A stretch of DNA of 64,000 nucleotides from Anaeromyces robustus (GCA_002104895.1 MCFG01000116.1:1-64000), one strand, 5' to 3'; numbered from the stretch's first letter, positions 11,917-27,717 are shown. Numbers and translations are program-made. Notes: generated by a model from the sequence alone, not told the origin.

Positions 11917-14900
11917 TTTTAAAGATTGATATTAAATATTTACAATAAATGAAAATAAAATATATGGAAAATTATAAAATATTTAAATGAAAATTTTTTG
12001 AAAAATAATTAATAAATTTGTTATTTGAATTGAAATTTCTTTTTTCAAAAAAGAAATATTAAATATACAGTTTTTTTTTTTATATTTTTTTTTCTTTCTG
12101 TTTTATTATTATATGCGCTTTTATTTGTTATAAAAAAAAAAATGAAAATGAAAAAAATTTTTATATTGAATTTTATGTATAATTATTTGTTATTTGATTT
12201 TAAATTATATATATATTGTTATTATTTTTTTTTTTAGAGGGTAAGGGTAAAAAATAATTTTTAAATTAAAAAAATATATTAATATTAATATTTATAATAT
12301 ATATTAAATATTAATTTACTAATCAAGTTTACAGATATTATATTATAAATACTACATAATTTTTTAAAAAATCATTATATTATTTTTTTTCTATTTTATG
12401 CTATATATATCTAAGTTTAAACATAAATATATATATTTTTAAAAAAAATATTGAAAAAAAAATATAATAAAATATAACAAAATCTCTTATAAAAATTAAT
12501 TTTTTTTTTCAGCACTTAATAAAAATGAAATAAAAAAAACTACATTTTTTAAATTATTCTTAAAAACTGTATAATTATATAAATATATAATATAAAATAA
12601 AATATAAAAATAAATAATATATATACCTTAGATATTAGAAAAGAGTATTTCCCTTTAAATTAATTTTGTTTTATTTTTTATTGTTGATAAAAAGAAAATA
12701 TAACACTATTAAAAAAAAAAGCTTTGTTTCAGTTATTTTATTGTAGTTAATAACTCTTACAAACAGTAATAACGTTTGATTTCCTTGAAGTAAAATAAAA
12801 TTATATTAAAATGAATATTTAAATATTTTTTTTTAAACTTTAATAATTTGTTTGTTTGTTTGTTTTTTTGTTAAAAAAAAATACTTTTTATAAAAAGTGA
12901 TGTATTTATATGTATAAAAATAATTTTTATAATATACTGGTTTGTATTAATATATTGTTTTATTATTTTTTATTAGAATATATCAAATTTAGTAAAAAAA
13001 AAAAAAAAAGTTTTTCTTTTTTAAAATATGATATATTACTATCTATAAATTTATAATATTATACTGATATATTATTAAAGTAATAACTATATTTTTGATT
13101 ATATTTTATTATTTTATTATTTTATTACTTTTTTTATATATATTATAGATTTTTAATAATTATTGATTTTAAAAATGACAAAAGAATATAAAACTATATT
13201 ATTGAATTTTTTATATATATATAAATTATTTCTTTTTATTAATTTTATTCAAAGAATAAAATATTACAAATATTTGTCATTCTTTTAAATCTTTATAATA
13301 AATATATAAAATACATTTATATATTTATTAAAAAGATTCTATTTTTTTTTAAAAAAGATTATTGATTTTAAAATTTATTTTAAATTTTAAAAGAAAAGAA
13401 AAAAAAAAGCAATAATAAAATTTTTATTGTATTTAGGAAAAAAAAAAATTTATGTTAAAAAATTAAAAAAGTAAAAATATTATAAAATATAATATTAAAT
13501 TATTTAGTTAATATTTATTCATTTATTTATTTATATATTCTATTCTATTTATTTTTTAATTATTCATTTATTGACTTTATATTTTATTTATTATAATTTA
13601 AGATTAATAATACATAGTTAAACACAATTAAAATATTTATATAAAATAATATTATTTTAATAATTATTAAAACATTTTCATTTATTCTATAATATTAATA
13701 TTAATATTAAATTGTAATATTTTATAATATATATTATTATTATTATTAATTATTAATTATTAATAATATTAATATAATAAAATTCTTTTTTTTTTTTTTT
13801 TTTTACTGAACATTTTAAATAAAATGTTTTCTTTTTTTATTTATTATTTAAAATATATTAATATATTATTATTTAATTTTATTATATATTAGTTTAATAA
13901 TTTTATTTCATTATTATTTAATTTATTTTTCAATACAATTTAATATATATGAAATATATTGTGATATTACTTTAAATATTTCAATACTAATAAAATGTAA
14001 ATATATAAATATATAATAATACTAATTATTTATTATTAGTATTAAACATAAAAAAAAAGATAAATAAAATGAACTAAATTACTATATATAAAAAAGAAAT
14101 AAATAAATAAATAATATAAAAACTAATAAATTAATAAATAAAAAATAAAAAATAAATATATAAAATAAATAATGAATAAATAAATATTTTTATAATAAAA
14201 TATTAAATAATATAATTTTATTATATTTTAAAATTTATTAAAAACAATATATTTATATTTATAATATATAATTAATAAATCTAATATTAAATTAATACAT
14301 TAATATTAATTTTAATATAATAAATATAATAAATATAATATAAATGTATTTTATATATATTAATATTTAATAAAAGATACAATAATAATTTTATAATTTT
14401 AATTTGTTTTTTTTTTTTTAAAAGTAGAGGTTTAAATGAATATAAATATAATAATATATAATAATATATTATAATATATTTACTATATATTAAAATAAAG
14501 ATGGATGATTTACTATATAATAAACTTTTCAAAATAAATAAATAAAAAGATATATAAAAAAATATATTAAAAATTTCAATGATTTATTATTATATAAAAA
14601 ATATTAAATAAATATATTATATTATGCATATTATTAAATAAAACAAATATATTATAACTATTAAATAAATGTATATAATAATTTAAATTGTTTAATTATT
14701 TCATTGTTTTTTTTTTTTTTATTTAAATCCATTAAAAAACAAATTTTCAGCCATAAAAAGAAATAGTTGAAACATGTAGTTTAATTTAAAGACCTACCGT
14801 TTTTTTTATTATTAATTATTTTTCTTTTTTTTCCTTTTATATCTAAATTTATTTTATAATTAATAAATATTAATAAATCATGGTATATTATTAAATATAT

Positions 14901-15074
14901 ATTTATTATATATTATGCATGGAACTTTTTATTATTTAATAGTAATTTATAGTAAATAGATTTGAAATAAAAAGATTCATAATCGTTATTAATAATTATA
15001 TATTTATTAAGAAACTTTTATCACCTTAATTATTTATTTATTTAATATTTATTTATTTAATACTTACTGAATAA

Positions 15075-15094
15075 TTATTTATTTATTTATCTAT

Positions 15095-15145
<51 letters not shown>

Positions 15146-15150
15146 TTGAA
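15075..15150. repeat. (ATTT)n microsatellite
   Basis: About 17-19 near-perfect 4-bp units; similar AAAT/ATTT arrays recur at 31177-31246, 32637-32703 and 61730-61835. Confidence 0.9.
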
Positions 15151-16595
15151 TATTCCATAATTAAAAGAAAAATTTTAATAGGTAATTTTTGTCACCTAAA
15201 AATACTTAAAAGGTAATATAAATCAGAAAATAGAAAAAAAGAATAAAAACGAATATATTGTAATAAATATATTAATATTAAATATAAAATAAAAGAAAAG
15301 AAAAAAAGAACACAATTTTAAATATATAATAATGAATAATAATAAAAAATAAATAAATAATAATATTAATATTTAATTTATAATTAAAAAGAAAAAAAAA
15401 AAAAAAGAAAAAAAAAAAGAACTAAAATAAAAAAAAAATAAATTAAATTTAAATTAAAAATAAATTAATAAAATAGATATCAAAAAAAAATTAATAATAA
15501 TAATAATAAATCAATACATCAAAGGAATAAATAATAATTAATTATTATTTTTTATTATTTAATTACTATGCTTTACAACCGCATTTTTTTTTTGAGGTGT
15601 ATTTTATAAAAAAAAGAAAAAAAAGCAAAGAAACTAATTATTTCTAAATAAAATAATAAAGTAAATGAGTCAATTTTATTTCTATTTCATAAAATAATGA
15701 ATAAAGAAAAGAAAAAATAGAATATTATCTAAATAATTATTCATTAATTATTATAATATAAAATAAAACTAAATTATAAATTATGACACCATAATATTTA
15801 CTTATTTATATAATATAATAATTATATAATTATTATATTAAAAATATTATTAATAATAGTAATTTTAGTTTCATTTATTATTATACAATATTATTCATCA
15901 TTAATTATACATTATTATTATTATTAAATATTATTGTTATTGTTTTTGTTATTTTTGTTGTTTTTGTTGCTTTTGTGTTGTTATTTAGAATTTGTCAACG
16001 TTTATTTATTTAAACTTTTTTTTGTGTACCAAAAAAAAATTTTTTTATGTTTTCTTTTTCTTTTTTTTTTTTTTTATTTTTTTTTTCTAATTTTTGTGTT
16101 GTACAATTAAGAAAAAGAAAAAAAAAAAAAATTTTTTTTTTCAATTGCTGCTAATATTAAGTAGCACAAAATTTTTTATTTTTTTCTATTTTTTATTCTT
16201 ATTTTATTCTAATTTTATTTTATTTTGTAGTCACATCTTTTTTTTTTTTTTTTCTTTTCTTTTTTTTTTTTTTTTTTTTCTTTTTCTTTTAATAAAAGTT
16301 TTTTCTCCTTTGTTTCAGTCAATGAATGGATAAATTTCTATTTATTTTCCACGAGTATACAAAAACAACCAAAACAAAAAAGAAAAAAAAAACAATAATA
16401 AAAAAAAACATATTGATGTTACATAAACAGTAATACAATAATAACAAAATAATTTTGTGTAATTTTTGTATCCTTTTCCATATTATATTTATATTTAATT
16501 ACTTGAAAATAAATTATTAAAAAAGAATGTAGAATGAAGAATATTAATTAAATAAATATATGTTTTTTATTTTTATAATATATATATGTTCTATT

Positions 16596-16641
<46 letters not shown>

Positions 16642-16642
16642 A
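16596..16642. repeat. (CT)n/(AT)n compound microsatellite
   Basis: About eleven CT units directly joined to about eleven AT units. The only pyrimidine dinucleotide repeat of note in the window. Confidence 0.9.
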
Positions 16643-19318
16643 AGAAATACTTTTTAATATAGATTACATTATTATTTCAATTTTTATTTCATTTTTATCC
16701 GTTTATTTGGTTTTGGTTAATAAAAATTAAAAGATATACATACATACATCGTTTTTTTTTTTTTTTTTAATTATTTGATACATTTAAATTTATATATTTT
16801 AATAATAAAAAAATGTTATAAAGTAAATATCAAAAGATCATCAAGATCAATAATATTGAAAATAGTTTTTTTTTCTTAAAAAATAATAAATAATAATAAT
16901 AAATAATAATAATTATAATTATAATAATAATAATAATAATACAAGGCATCACAAATTATTGCATCATTAATTTTCATCAGAATTTGTTTGTTTGTTTTAT
17001 TTGTTTGTTTGTTCATTTGTTTTTTCTTTTGTTTTAAAATCAATGAATAGGAAAATAAAAAAAAGTGTGACAATCACAATGTGATAGGACATTCTTTAAA
17101 AAAAAAAATTTTGTTTATTATTATAAATGAAACATATTTTTTTAAATTAAAGGAGAAATTTTAACAAAATTTTATTTTTAGATTTATTCTTTTTTTTTTT
17201 TTTTTTTTTTTAAAAAAATTAGTTGTAATTTTATTTATATTTAAAATAAAAATAATACAGCAAATCAAATAATGAATAAATAAAAATGTATTAAGTATTT
17301 TTTTATAGTTTTTTTATTAATAAAAATAAAGATGTTAAGAGAAGTATTATAAAATAAATAGAATTAAATCCTTCTATTATATAATAAAATATATAATAAT
17401 ATAATATTTAATATCAGCATTTTTTTTCATCTATTTATAATAATAACTATTAATGATCAATCAATCAATACTTATTTCTTTATTTCTTTTTCTAATATTT
17501 ATTTTTAAGGTAATAATAAAGAAAAAAAAAAAGTTTCATAATTAAACAAATAAAAAAAAATTTTTTTTTTTTTTTTTTTTATAATTAATTCCAATTCCAA
17601 TCATTCGTTCATTTTTTTTTTTATTTTATTTACATAATTGTATATATTGATCATTACACTTATTTCATATATTAATTATAAAACTTTAAATTATATAATT
17701 AAATTAAAATATAAAAAATTTGGTAAAATTAAATATCTTAATAATTTTAATATATTAAATTAACAATTTATATTAATAATATATTGATATTAAATAGAAT
17801 ATTTAAAAAATAAACAAAATAATATATTATTGTAATATATAATCATTATTATGTTATTTTATTAAAACTTTATTTTTGTTTATTAAAAAAAAAAAATTTA
17901 AATAATAAACAAAAGATTAAAAAAAAAATTTAGTTTATAATATAAAGTATTAGTTATTTATATATATATTATATATATAAATATTATATAATTAAAAAAA
18001 ATATACTTTTTTTGGAAATCTTAAAATAAATGAAAAATTGACGAACCCATTTTAATTAACTGATCTTTTAATATATCTTATATTAAATATATTAAAATAT
18101 TGAATATCAATATATTACATTATATTGATAATATATTATGATAGAAGAATAGAATAAAATATAAAAATTAAAATATTATATTATATAATAAATAAAAAAA
18201 TATTTTTATAATTAATTTTTTTTTAAACTATAATAAAATATATAAATATAAAATATATATAAGAATTATTATTATTATAAAAATAATAATAATCATAATA
18301 ATAATAATAAGAATTTACTTAGCATTTCTAAAGCATAAAACATAAAATAAAATATAATAATAAGAATAATAAGAAGAAATTAAATGAATAAACAAAACCA
18401 AAATTTTTTCTATAAAATATTCTATGATATTAATTTTTAAATATTAAATTTTAATTATTAAATATTATGGATTTAAAAAAAAGTTTATTATGATTAATGA
18501 TGAATAATTCAATTTGTAAACAAGTAAAAACAAGTAAAACAATAAAAATAATTAATTAATATAACCAATTATGGAAACTAAAAACTTTTTTCATTTCTTC
18601 TTCTTCTTTCACATAATACAGAATGATAATTATAATAATATAAAATATAAATAATAATAATAAATAAATGGAGTATTAGAGTAAAGAAATAATAATAAAT
18701 GTTAGAAAAAAAATTAAAACTACTAGAACCTTAAACCTTTGTTATTATATTAGATATAAAATAATGGTGATGTGTTCTTATTAATTTTTTTAATTTTATA
18801 TATTAAATATATCAAAATTTCTTAATAATCTTTAAATAAAATAAAATAAAATAAAAATGCAATAAAATTCAAAGAAAATTCAAAGAAAATACAAAGAAAT
18901 AATTATTTAATGAATAATTTTATTTTATTCTTTATATTAAATTATTTACTATTTTTAATGCAGATTAAAATTTAACCTGTCGTTTATTTTTTTTTTTTTT
19001 TTTTTTTTTTTCTTTTCTTCCACAAAAATAATTAAAAAATTAAAAAATTTAAAAATTTAAAATGAGCCGTTTTTTTATTTATTTATTTATTTATTTATTT
19101 ATATTATACATATTAATACATATTTTTTTTTTTTAATTAAGTACAGAAAAGGAAAAGTAATTTTTATTTGTTTCTTTAAATAATTTTATTATAAAATAAT
19201 TAATAACATGTCTAATAATATAATTATATATATATAATTATTATTAATACAAAACATCATTAAACAAAGAAAAGAAAAAGAAAAACACACATTCACTCCC
19301 ACAAAATAGTTACATAAT

Positions 19319-19336
19319 ATCACGTGCTCATGTGAT
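19319..19336. promoter_or_regulatory. Inverted pair of RTCACRTG (E-box/CDEI-like) sites
   Basis: ATCACGTG at 19319-19326 and, on the other strand, ATCACATG (19336-19329), separated by 2 bp. Both fit the RTCACRTG consensus of bHLH proteins such as Cbf1/USF. It lies in very AT-rich DNA about 1.3 kb past the SMC4 stop. Binding is not demonstrated. Confidence 0.35.
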
Positions 19337-20593
19337 AATACTAATAATTAAAATAAAACAAATAATAATAAAATTAATGATTTTTTTTGTAATCATTAAG
19401 ACAAAAAATAATTTGTTACTTATTTAATGGTTACAAAAAAAAAATAAAACATTTAACTAATAATTAATAATTAAGAATTAATAATAATTAAGAATTCTTA
19501 ATGTTTTTTGTTTTTTTGTTTTTTTTTTTTTTTATAATAAAATGTTTCCTTTTTATATATAGATAGATATATAAAGAATATGGTCATGTTATGTTATAAT
19601 TTTTTATTTGTTTTAATTATATTTATTTAGTAATTAATTAATTAATTAATTATTTTCTTTTTTTCTTTTGCTTTTTTTTTTTTTTTTTTATTTTCATTAT
19701 AATAAAAATTTACTTATATACTACTATTTTTTATTGTAATATAGAATTAGTTCTAATAATTCCAAAAATAGTGGTATATAAATAAAAAGAAAAATTCATA
19801 GTTGACTTTTATTCATTGCTTTCGTTTTTTTTTTTTTTTTTTTTGTTTAATAATACTCATTAACAAAAAACATAAATATATATATATATTTTTTTTTCAT
19901 AATACAATTATATTTTTATATATTTATTTTTTTATATTTATTATATTTATTATATTTATTTTATTTTTTTTTTATTATTTTTTAACTTTTGATATTTACA
20001 ATAATAGGATAATAAAAACTTTAAAAAAAAGTAAAAAATAAAAAAGTAAAAGATATAATGATCAAATAAGTAAAAAGTTAATTATTAAAGATATATAAAA
20101 AATAAAAAAATTATTTTTTTTTTGCTTTTTTAAAATTTAAATAAAATAATACTAAATAAAAAAAAAAAAAGAAAAGAAAAAAGAAATTTTATATATGTAA
20201 TAGGTTAATAATAAAATAATATTTATATATATTTAAATATAAAGATATATGAATATTATTTATTATTTATTTATTTATTTAGTTATTTACTTATTATCTA
20301 TTTTATTATGATAAATTAATGAAATAGATTTATTATTGGTAAGATTTGATTTTATATTGCAATTATTATTAATTATTAATTATTATTGATTACTATTATT
20401 ATTTAAAAATTTGAAAAATTTTTTGAGAGTAAATATTTTTTAAAAATTATTATAAAATTGAAAAAAGAAAATTAAATAATATATATATATAAAATAAATA
20501 ATTTGTATTTTGTTTAATTATTATTATTAGTTAAAATTGATTATTATAATTGATTATTATTATTATTATAATTGATTTTGATTATAATATAAT

Positions 20594-20977
20594 TTAATTT
20601 TGTTCTGATGATTTCCTTATGGGAGTTTGTTGTTGTTGTTGTTGTTGTTGACGTTGATGTTGTTGTAATATAGAATTAGTTCTAATAATACTTGGACTAT
20701 TATAAATGGTATCCATAGAACCTCGATGAATAATTCTTGATTTTGATGGTGTTTTTGATGGTGTATTACTTAAAATAAATGAAGAATTATTATTATTATT
20801 ACCATTACCATTACCATTACCATTATTATTATTATTTATTAAAAAACGATTCTTTGAACGATTTAATCTTAATGGTGTATTCGTTAAACGACGATGATTT
20901 TCATCATTTTCATCACCATTAAATGTAGAAGCTCGACGTAATATAGAATGAGATCTTTTTTTCAAAAAAGCTACAGG
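20594..20977 (-). other. SMC4 C-terminal low-complexity tail with Cdk consensus sites
   Basis: Coding part of the last SMC4 exon beyond the conserved head (after ITINPSNIMPP). It has an N/G run, a poly-Gln run, and full Cdk consensus sites TPLR, TPSK, TPSK and TPIR plus a minimal NSPS. Most SMC4 proteins end soon after the VNP/INP segment, so this is an extension. It could regulate loading or mitotic activity (inference). Confidence 0.75.
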
Positions 20978-21325
20978 TGGCATAATATTGGATGGATTAA
21001 TAGTAATAGTTTTTGTACAATTATGAGTTTTATAAATACCAATTAATCGATCGGCTAATTCAAACATATTATTTCTTAAACTAATAATAATAAATTGGGC
21101 ATTCTTTGTACGATCTTTAATATAATTAGCAACAATAGATACATTTCTAAAATCAAGGGCAGCATCAATTTCATCCATAATATAAAGTGGTGTTGGTTTA
21201 TAATGATGAAGAGCAAAAACTAATGCTAATGAACTTAAAGTCTTTTTTTATTATTATTATTAGTAGTAGTAGTAGTGGTAATAAGTAGTAGTAGTAGTAG
21301 AAGAAGAAGAAGTAGTATTAATATT

Positions 21326-21379
<54 letters not shown>

Positions 21380-23615
21380 TTAATATAAAATAAATTTTTT
21401 ATTTATATTTATTATTAATTTTTAATTAATTGATTAAGATTTTTAATTATTAGAAATAGAATGTAAAAAAAAAAAATTATGATTTAATTATATATAATAT
21501 ACATATATATATAATGATTTATATTACCTTTTCACCACCAGATAAATTTGAAATGTTTTTCCAACTTTTCTTTGGAGGCATTACACTGAAAATAATACCT
21601 TCAGAAAATGGATCTAAACTATCTACTAATTCCAATTCTGCATTACCACCTAAAGTAATCATCTTTTCAAAAATAATAAAAAAAAATAAAAAAAAAAAAA
21701 TTGAAAAGATTTTATAAATAAATAAATAAATAGAAATGTTGAAAGAAAAAGAAAAAGAAAAAAAAAAATTAATATAAAAATTAAATAATTAATTATTAAA
21801 AATTATAATATTATAATACATATTTATAGTAAAATAATAAAATAATATTTATTTATAATTTTATTATATTATACTATATTATAATTATAATATTATATAT
21901 ATATATATTATTTTATCTTTATTTAATTTAATTTTTTACCTGATACATTTCTTTTAATTTTTGTGAAATAGTAGTAAAACCAATCATAAATTCATCTAAA
22001 CGTCTTTTCTTTAATTCATCATATGAAGCTCTTGCTTCATTTTGTTTATTTGTTGTACTTTCTAATTCACTAACACGTTCTTTCCATTCATTTTCTCTTT
22101 GACGATATTCTGCTAACACACCAAGATTTGGTTTTTGTTTACTTAATTTTTCTAATAGATTAGTTAAAAAAAAAAATAAAAATAAAAATAAAAATAAAAA
22201 AAGATAAAAATTTAAATATATAATATTTATGTTAATTAGAATATTTACAATATTGTAGTAATTATAGTAATCTTATGTATATGTATATTGTTATTATAAT
22301 TATTATTATAATTATTATTATTATTATTATTATTATATAATCACCTTCCATCGTAGTTATTATTGATTTTAATTCATTAGTATTATAGGATGATAATTCA
22401 TCTAATGAATATTGTTTTAATGGTTCTTCATGGAAATCACTCAAACTATCAAATTTAAATTTTTTTTAGTTTTTTTATAAAATTTAATATTAAATAAAAA
22501 AAAAAAAATATTATTATTATTTTTATTATTTATAATATGTATAATAGTATATATATATATATATATATTATTTTTACCCTGTATCTTGTAAAACCAATTT
22601 AGATATTTCTTTTTGCCAATATTTTTTCATACTTTTATACTTTTCTAAAGACATTTGATAATCATCAATCTTTGCTTGTAATTCAATCTTTTAAAAATAA
22701 AATAAAATTTAAAAATATTATATTTATTAAAAAAAAAGAAAAGATGAATAGATAGATATAAAAACAATAGTAATAATAATATTAATAATTATTATAATAA
22801 TTTATTAACATTAAATAATAATAATAATAGGTATAAATATTTACTTCTCCTGATCTGTATTGATCAATAATATTTAATAATTTAGCTTGTTCCTTTTTGT
22901 GTTGTTCACAAATCTTTTTCTTAGAATTTGCTTCCTATTAATTTTTTTTAATTTATTAAAAATAAAAAACAAATAATAATAATAATAATAAAGATTATTA
23001 TTAATATATTATATTAAAATAATTATTATTTATTATTTATTATTATTAATAATCCTTATATTATATTTTGTATTTTTTATTGTATATTAAAAATTATATA
23101 TAGAAAGAAAGAAAGAAAGAATTTATATATATATCTTTTTATTACATTTTGTAATTTTAAACATTCATCTTGAATAGTTTTTAATTCTTCTGTATTTGAT
23201 TTTATACGTTCATCTAATTCTTTTATATTTTTATCGGCTTCTTCTAATTCTGTATCATTTTTTTTTAATATATTATTTGATTTTTCTAAACCAGTTTCAC
23301 TTGTTCGAATTAAAACTTCACTCTTTGTTAATTCTGAATTATTATTTTCTATTTGTTCATTAATTTCATCTACTATTGCTTTTTGATTTCTAAATTGATC
23401 ACCACCAGCTTCTAAAATTTTATTTTGTAATTTCTTAATCTTATCTTCAATTTTTGATGCTGATTTTTGTAAACCAACCATTTCTTCATTTAATTTTTCT
23501 ATATCTAATGATAATTCTTCCATATGTTCAATTTCTTTATCTGTCAATTTATTAGTTTCACTATTATTACATAAAAATATATATATATATATAAATAAAA
23601 ATGAAATAAAATCAA

Positions 23616-23646
<31 letters not shown>

Positions 23647-24573
23647 ATAAATATATAAAATAAAATAGAATAGAATAAAATAGAATAAAAATATAATATA
23701 ATAAAATATAATAAAATAAAATTATTATTATAAATATATAAAAATATTATTATATTTAAAAATAAATTAATATATTATATTATATATAAATATTTTCTAT
23801 TTCTTATATATATATATATTTTTTTTTAATTAAAAAACTTACTTTAAAGTTTTAAGTTGACGTTGAACATCAGGAATTTGTTTTTCAATAGATTGAATAC
23901 CCATATCATTTTTTTCAATATCAAAAATTATAGTTGGTAATTCTTGTTTTAAATTATTTAATTCTCTTTCCCATTGAGATTGTTGATGTTTAAAATTATA
24001 ATATTCTCTTTCAGCACTTTTTGATTCCTTTTCTAATTTTTCAACATCTGAAGCTTTATAACCATTATCCACAAATTTTGATGACATACCTCCTCTTTCA
24101 ACACGAGTACCACCACCAGACATTGAACCATTTATATCAATAACTTTACCATCTAATGTAACAACTCTCCATCTTTTTTTACCAAAAGAAAGACGATTAG
24201 CTTGTTTCATATCATTGGCAACTAAAGTATCTCTTAAAGCATGATAAAATACATTTGAAAATTTTGGATCACATTGAACTAAATCAAAAAGACGAGGTGC
24301 ATTTTCTGGTGTATTCACTTTTTGGGTATTATAGGAAGGTATCTTATCAAGAGCAAATATAACAGCTCTACCAACATTATAAGTTCTTAATAAATCAAGA
24401 CATTGTTGACCAGTACTAACTGTATCTACGACAATATGATTTAATGCTTTACATGCAGTTGAAATGGCAATATCATATTTATCATCAATAATACCAAGAT
24501 TTCCTAATCTTCCCTATATTTATTTTATTAATTTTTATAATAAAATAAAATATACAATATTAATAATAATTAA

Positions 24574-24610
<37 letters not shown>

Positions 24611-26512
24611 TAATAATAATAATTAAATATAATATAATAATAAATAAATAAATAAATAAATAAGTAAGAAATAAGAATAAAATAAGAATAATTATATAAT
24701 TATATTATAATTATATAATTAAATAGTTTAATATATCAATAATTAATCAAAATATATATATAAATAATATAAATATTATATATATATATTAACTTACATA
24801 GATACCAGAAATAGATCCTTTATCTTGTTCTTCTAATAAAAAATTTAATACTTTATTATTTGATTTAAAAGCTTGTAATGATGATTTTGCTTCTTCATAT
24901 TTTGATTTCATTTCAGTAAATTTTACTTTTAATTCATTTTCATCTTCTTTTGATGATTTTAAATCTTTTTCAATCTTTGCTATTTTATTTTCTATTTCCT
25001 TCTTCTTTTTATTATTTCTTTTTTTATATGAATTCTTTTTAATATAAATTAATATATTAAGTTAATAATAATTCTATAATTTCTTTAAAACTTTATAATA
25101 ATAAATATAATACTAAAAAAATATGCTATTATTATTATAACTATTATTTTAATAAATATAATACTAAAAAAAATATACTTCTATTATTATTCTATTAATA
25201 ATAATAAATATAATACTAAAAAAAAATATACTTCTATTATTATTACTATTAACAATAATAAATATAATACAATAATGTAAATGTATAATGAATATAAACC
25301 TTTTCATCTAATGAAAACATTAATTCACCAAGCATTTTCTTTGCTGTTGCAATAGATTCTTCAACTTTATCTGATTTTTCTTTTAAAATATTGTATTCAG
25401 ATTTTTTTAAATCAATAGTACTTTGTTTATTATTAATTTTTTCAAGCCATGGAGCTAATTCATTTTGTCTTTTTTGAATTTGAACTTGAAATTCTTCTGT
25501 TTTTTCTTTTAAACTATCACGTATTTGATCCATTTTCTTTTCTTCTTCTACTAATTTTTTTGATAACTTATTTATTTCTTTCTTTAAAGTTTCAATCTTT
25601 CCTTTCGAATTAAAAATATTTTCTTCATATTCACTAATCTTCTTTTTTTCAGTTTTTGATAATCTTTTTAATTTTTTTATTTTTGATGTTAAATGTTTAT
25701 TCTTTTCCTGTAATTCAATATCATCACTTTCAAGTTTTTCACGTTTCTTTGTTTCTTTTTCAAATTGTAAATTTATTTGCTATTTCAATTAAAAAAATAA
25801 TAATAATAATTATATTATTAAATTATAATAAATACATTAATATATTAATTTACAAATTTTTGAAACATTTTTTTTTTCATGATGTTGAATATTATTATTA
25901 TATGATTGAATATTATTATAATAAAATTTTTAATATTATTAAAAAATTACTATATATTGCTATTATATAATAAATTATCAATTTTGGTAATAATATATAT
26001 ATATAAAAAGTAATTACATTAAATTCTTTTTCACTTTCTTTAATAACTGATGATAATTCTTCAACTTGATTTTGAATGTCCTGATACTTTCTTTTTTGTT
26101 CATCTAATTTAGCACTTGATTCAGCCTTTTTGTGAATAAAATTTAAAATGTTTTATTATTTATATAATAAATATTAATATAGAAATTAACAATAATAAAT
26201 AATTATAAAAATAAATAAATAAATTATAATATATGTTTATTGATTAATAATTATAAAATATTGATATTAAAAAATAATTTATATTGTTAGTATAAAAAAA
26301 ATTTTTTCAATTAAATATTATATATTTTATTTATTATATTACAATGATTTCAGCTGTTTTTGTAATTTCTTGTGAAGCACTATTTATATTGTATTGGTAT
26401 AAAATATTTTTTGTTCTCGTTAATTCATTTTCAGATTTAATATATGTTTCGGCTTCATTCTTTTTAGCCTTTTATTGATTAATATGTAATATATAATATA
26501 TTATAAAAAAAA

Positions 26513-26546
<34 letters not shown>

Positions 26547-27717
26547 ATATCAGTTATATAAAAAATGTAATTTTATTATAATTTATAATAAACTAATATA
26601 TATTAATGCATGAAATTTTACCTCTAAGGCTTCTTTTTCTTTTTCAACAATTTTTAATCTATTAAGACGTTCAGTACGTTCAGTTCCCATACTTTCTAAA
26701 TCAGCTTCTGCCTTTTGAATTTGACTTTTATACACTGATGTTCCAATAATATCTTCTAAATATTCTAATAATCCATCTTCATGTTCATTTGCTGCTTTGG
26801 GTTTCATTTGAGCAATTGATTCAACTTCACCCTATATTTAATAATGATATATAAGTAATGTTTAAATTTTTGATTTTTATAAATATATTGATTTTTATTA
26901 CAATAATAATTATTATTATTATAAATATTATTATCATATTATTTTTTCCCTAATTTCTGATAATTTTATACAATTGAATATTTTTCTTTTTTATACCTGA
27001 AGAATAAGAAAACGTTTATGTTCTAAATCAACACCTCTCAACTTTAATAAAGATGTAACTTCAGTAAAATTACTTGGTTTATTATTTATATAATATTTAC
27101 TAGAATTATTTTGATATGCTGTTCTTGCAATAATTAATTCTGAATTTGGTACAACTTCATATTTATCACTTTGCTGTTATTATTATTTTTGTTTATCAAT
27201 TTATAATAATGTCATAAAATAAATAATAATTATTTAATACATTCAATATTCATAATATCCATATATTTAAAATTATTCTTAAAAAAAAAAAAATTATGAA
27301 TATACTTTTTCTTCTTCAATAATCTCTTGGAAATAAACTTCAACTGAACAAAAATCATATTTTTTACTTCCTCCAGAATTATAAATTAATTCTGAAAGTT
27401 TTCCTTGTCTCATTTTCTTTGCACGATAACCGAATACAAATAATAATGCATCAATAACATTTGATTTACCGGATCCATTTGGACCAACAATTGATGAAAA
27501 TGACTATTATTACAAAAATGTATTTTTATTAAATAAATATTAATTAATTATATTTTATATAAAAGATATTAAATAAAATAATATTAAATTTATTAATATT
27601 TATAATATATCACAATGTAATATTATTAATGTTTATTATACATCACAAAGAAATGTAAATTAAATAAATTAAATGAAATTTGATTTTTAAATAATTTTAA
27701 ACATTAATTACTAGATA

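Larger units (their letters stand above)
11917..20593. other. Large AT-rich gene-free interval (8.7 kb)
   Basis: Between the SMC4 stop and the Sec2-like start, both on the minus strand. No ORF here resembles a protein; those present are homopolymer-encoded (Phe, Lys, Ile, Tyr). It contains (ATTT)n at 15075-15150, a CT-then-AT microsatellite at 16596-16640, many T-runs and a paired CACGTG/CATGTG site at 19319-19336. It must hold the Sec2-like promoter and SMC4 3' UTR. The rest has no visible function. Confidence 0.7.

Noticed and set aside
16094-16333. Phe-rich 79-residue ORF
   Set aside because: Encoded by T runs; no start context, no protein-like composition.
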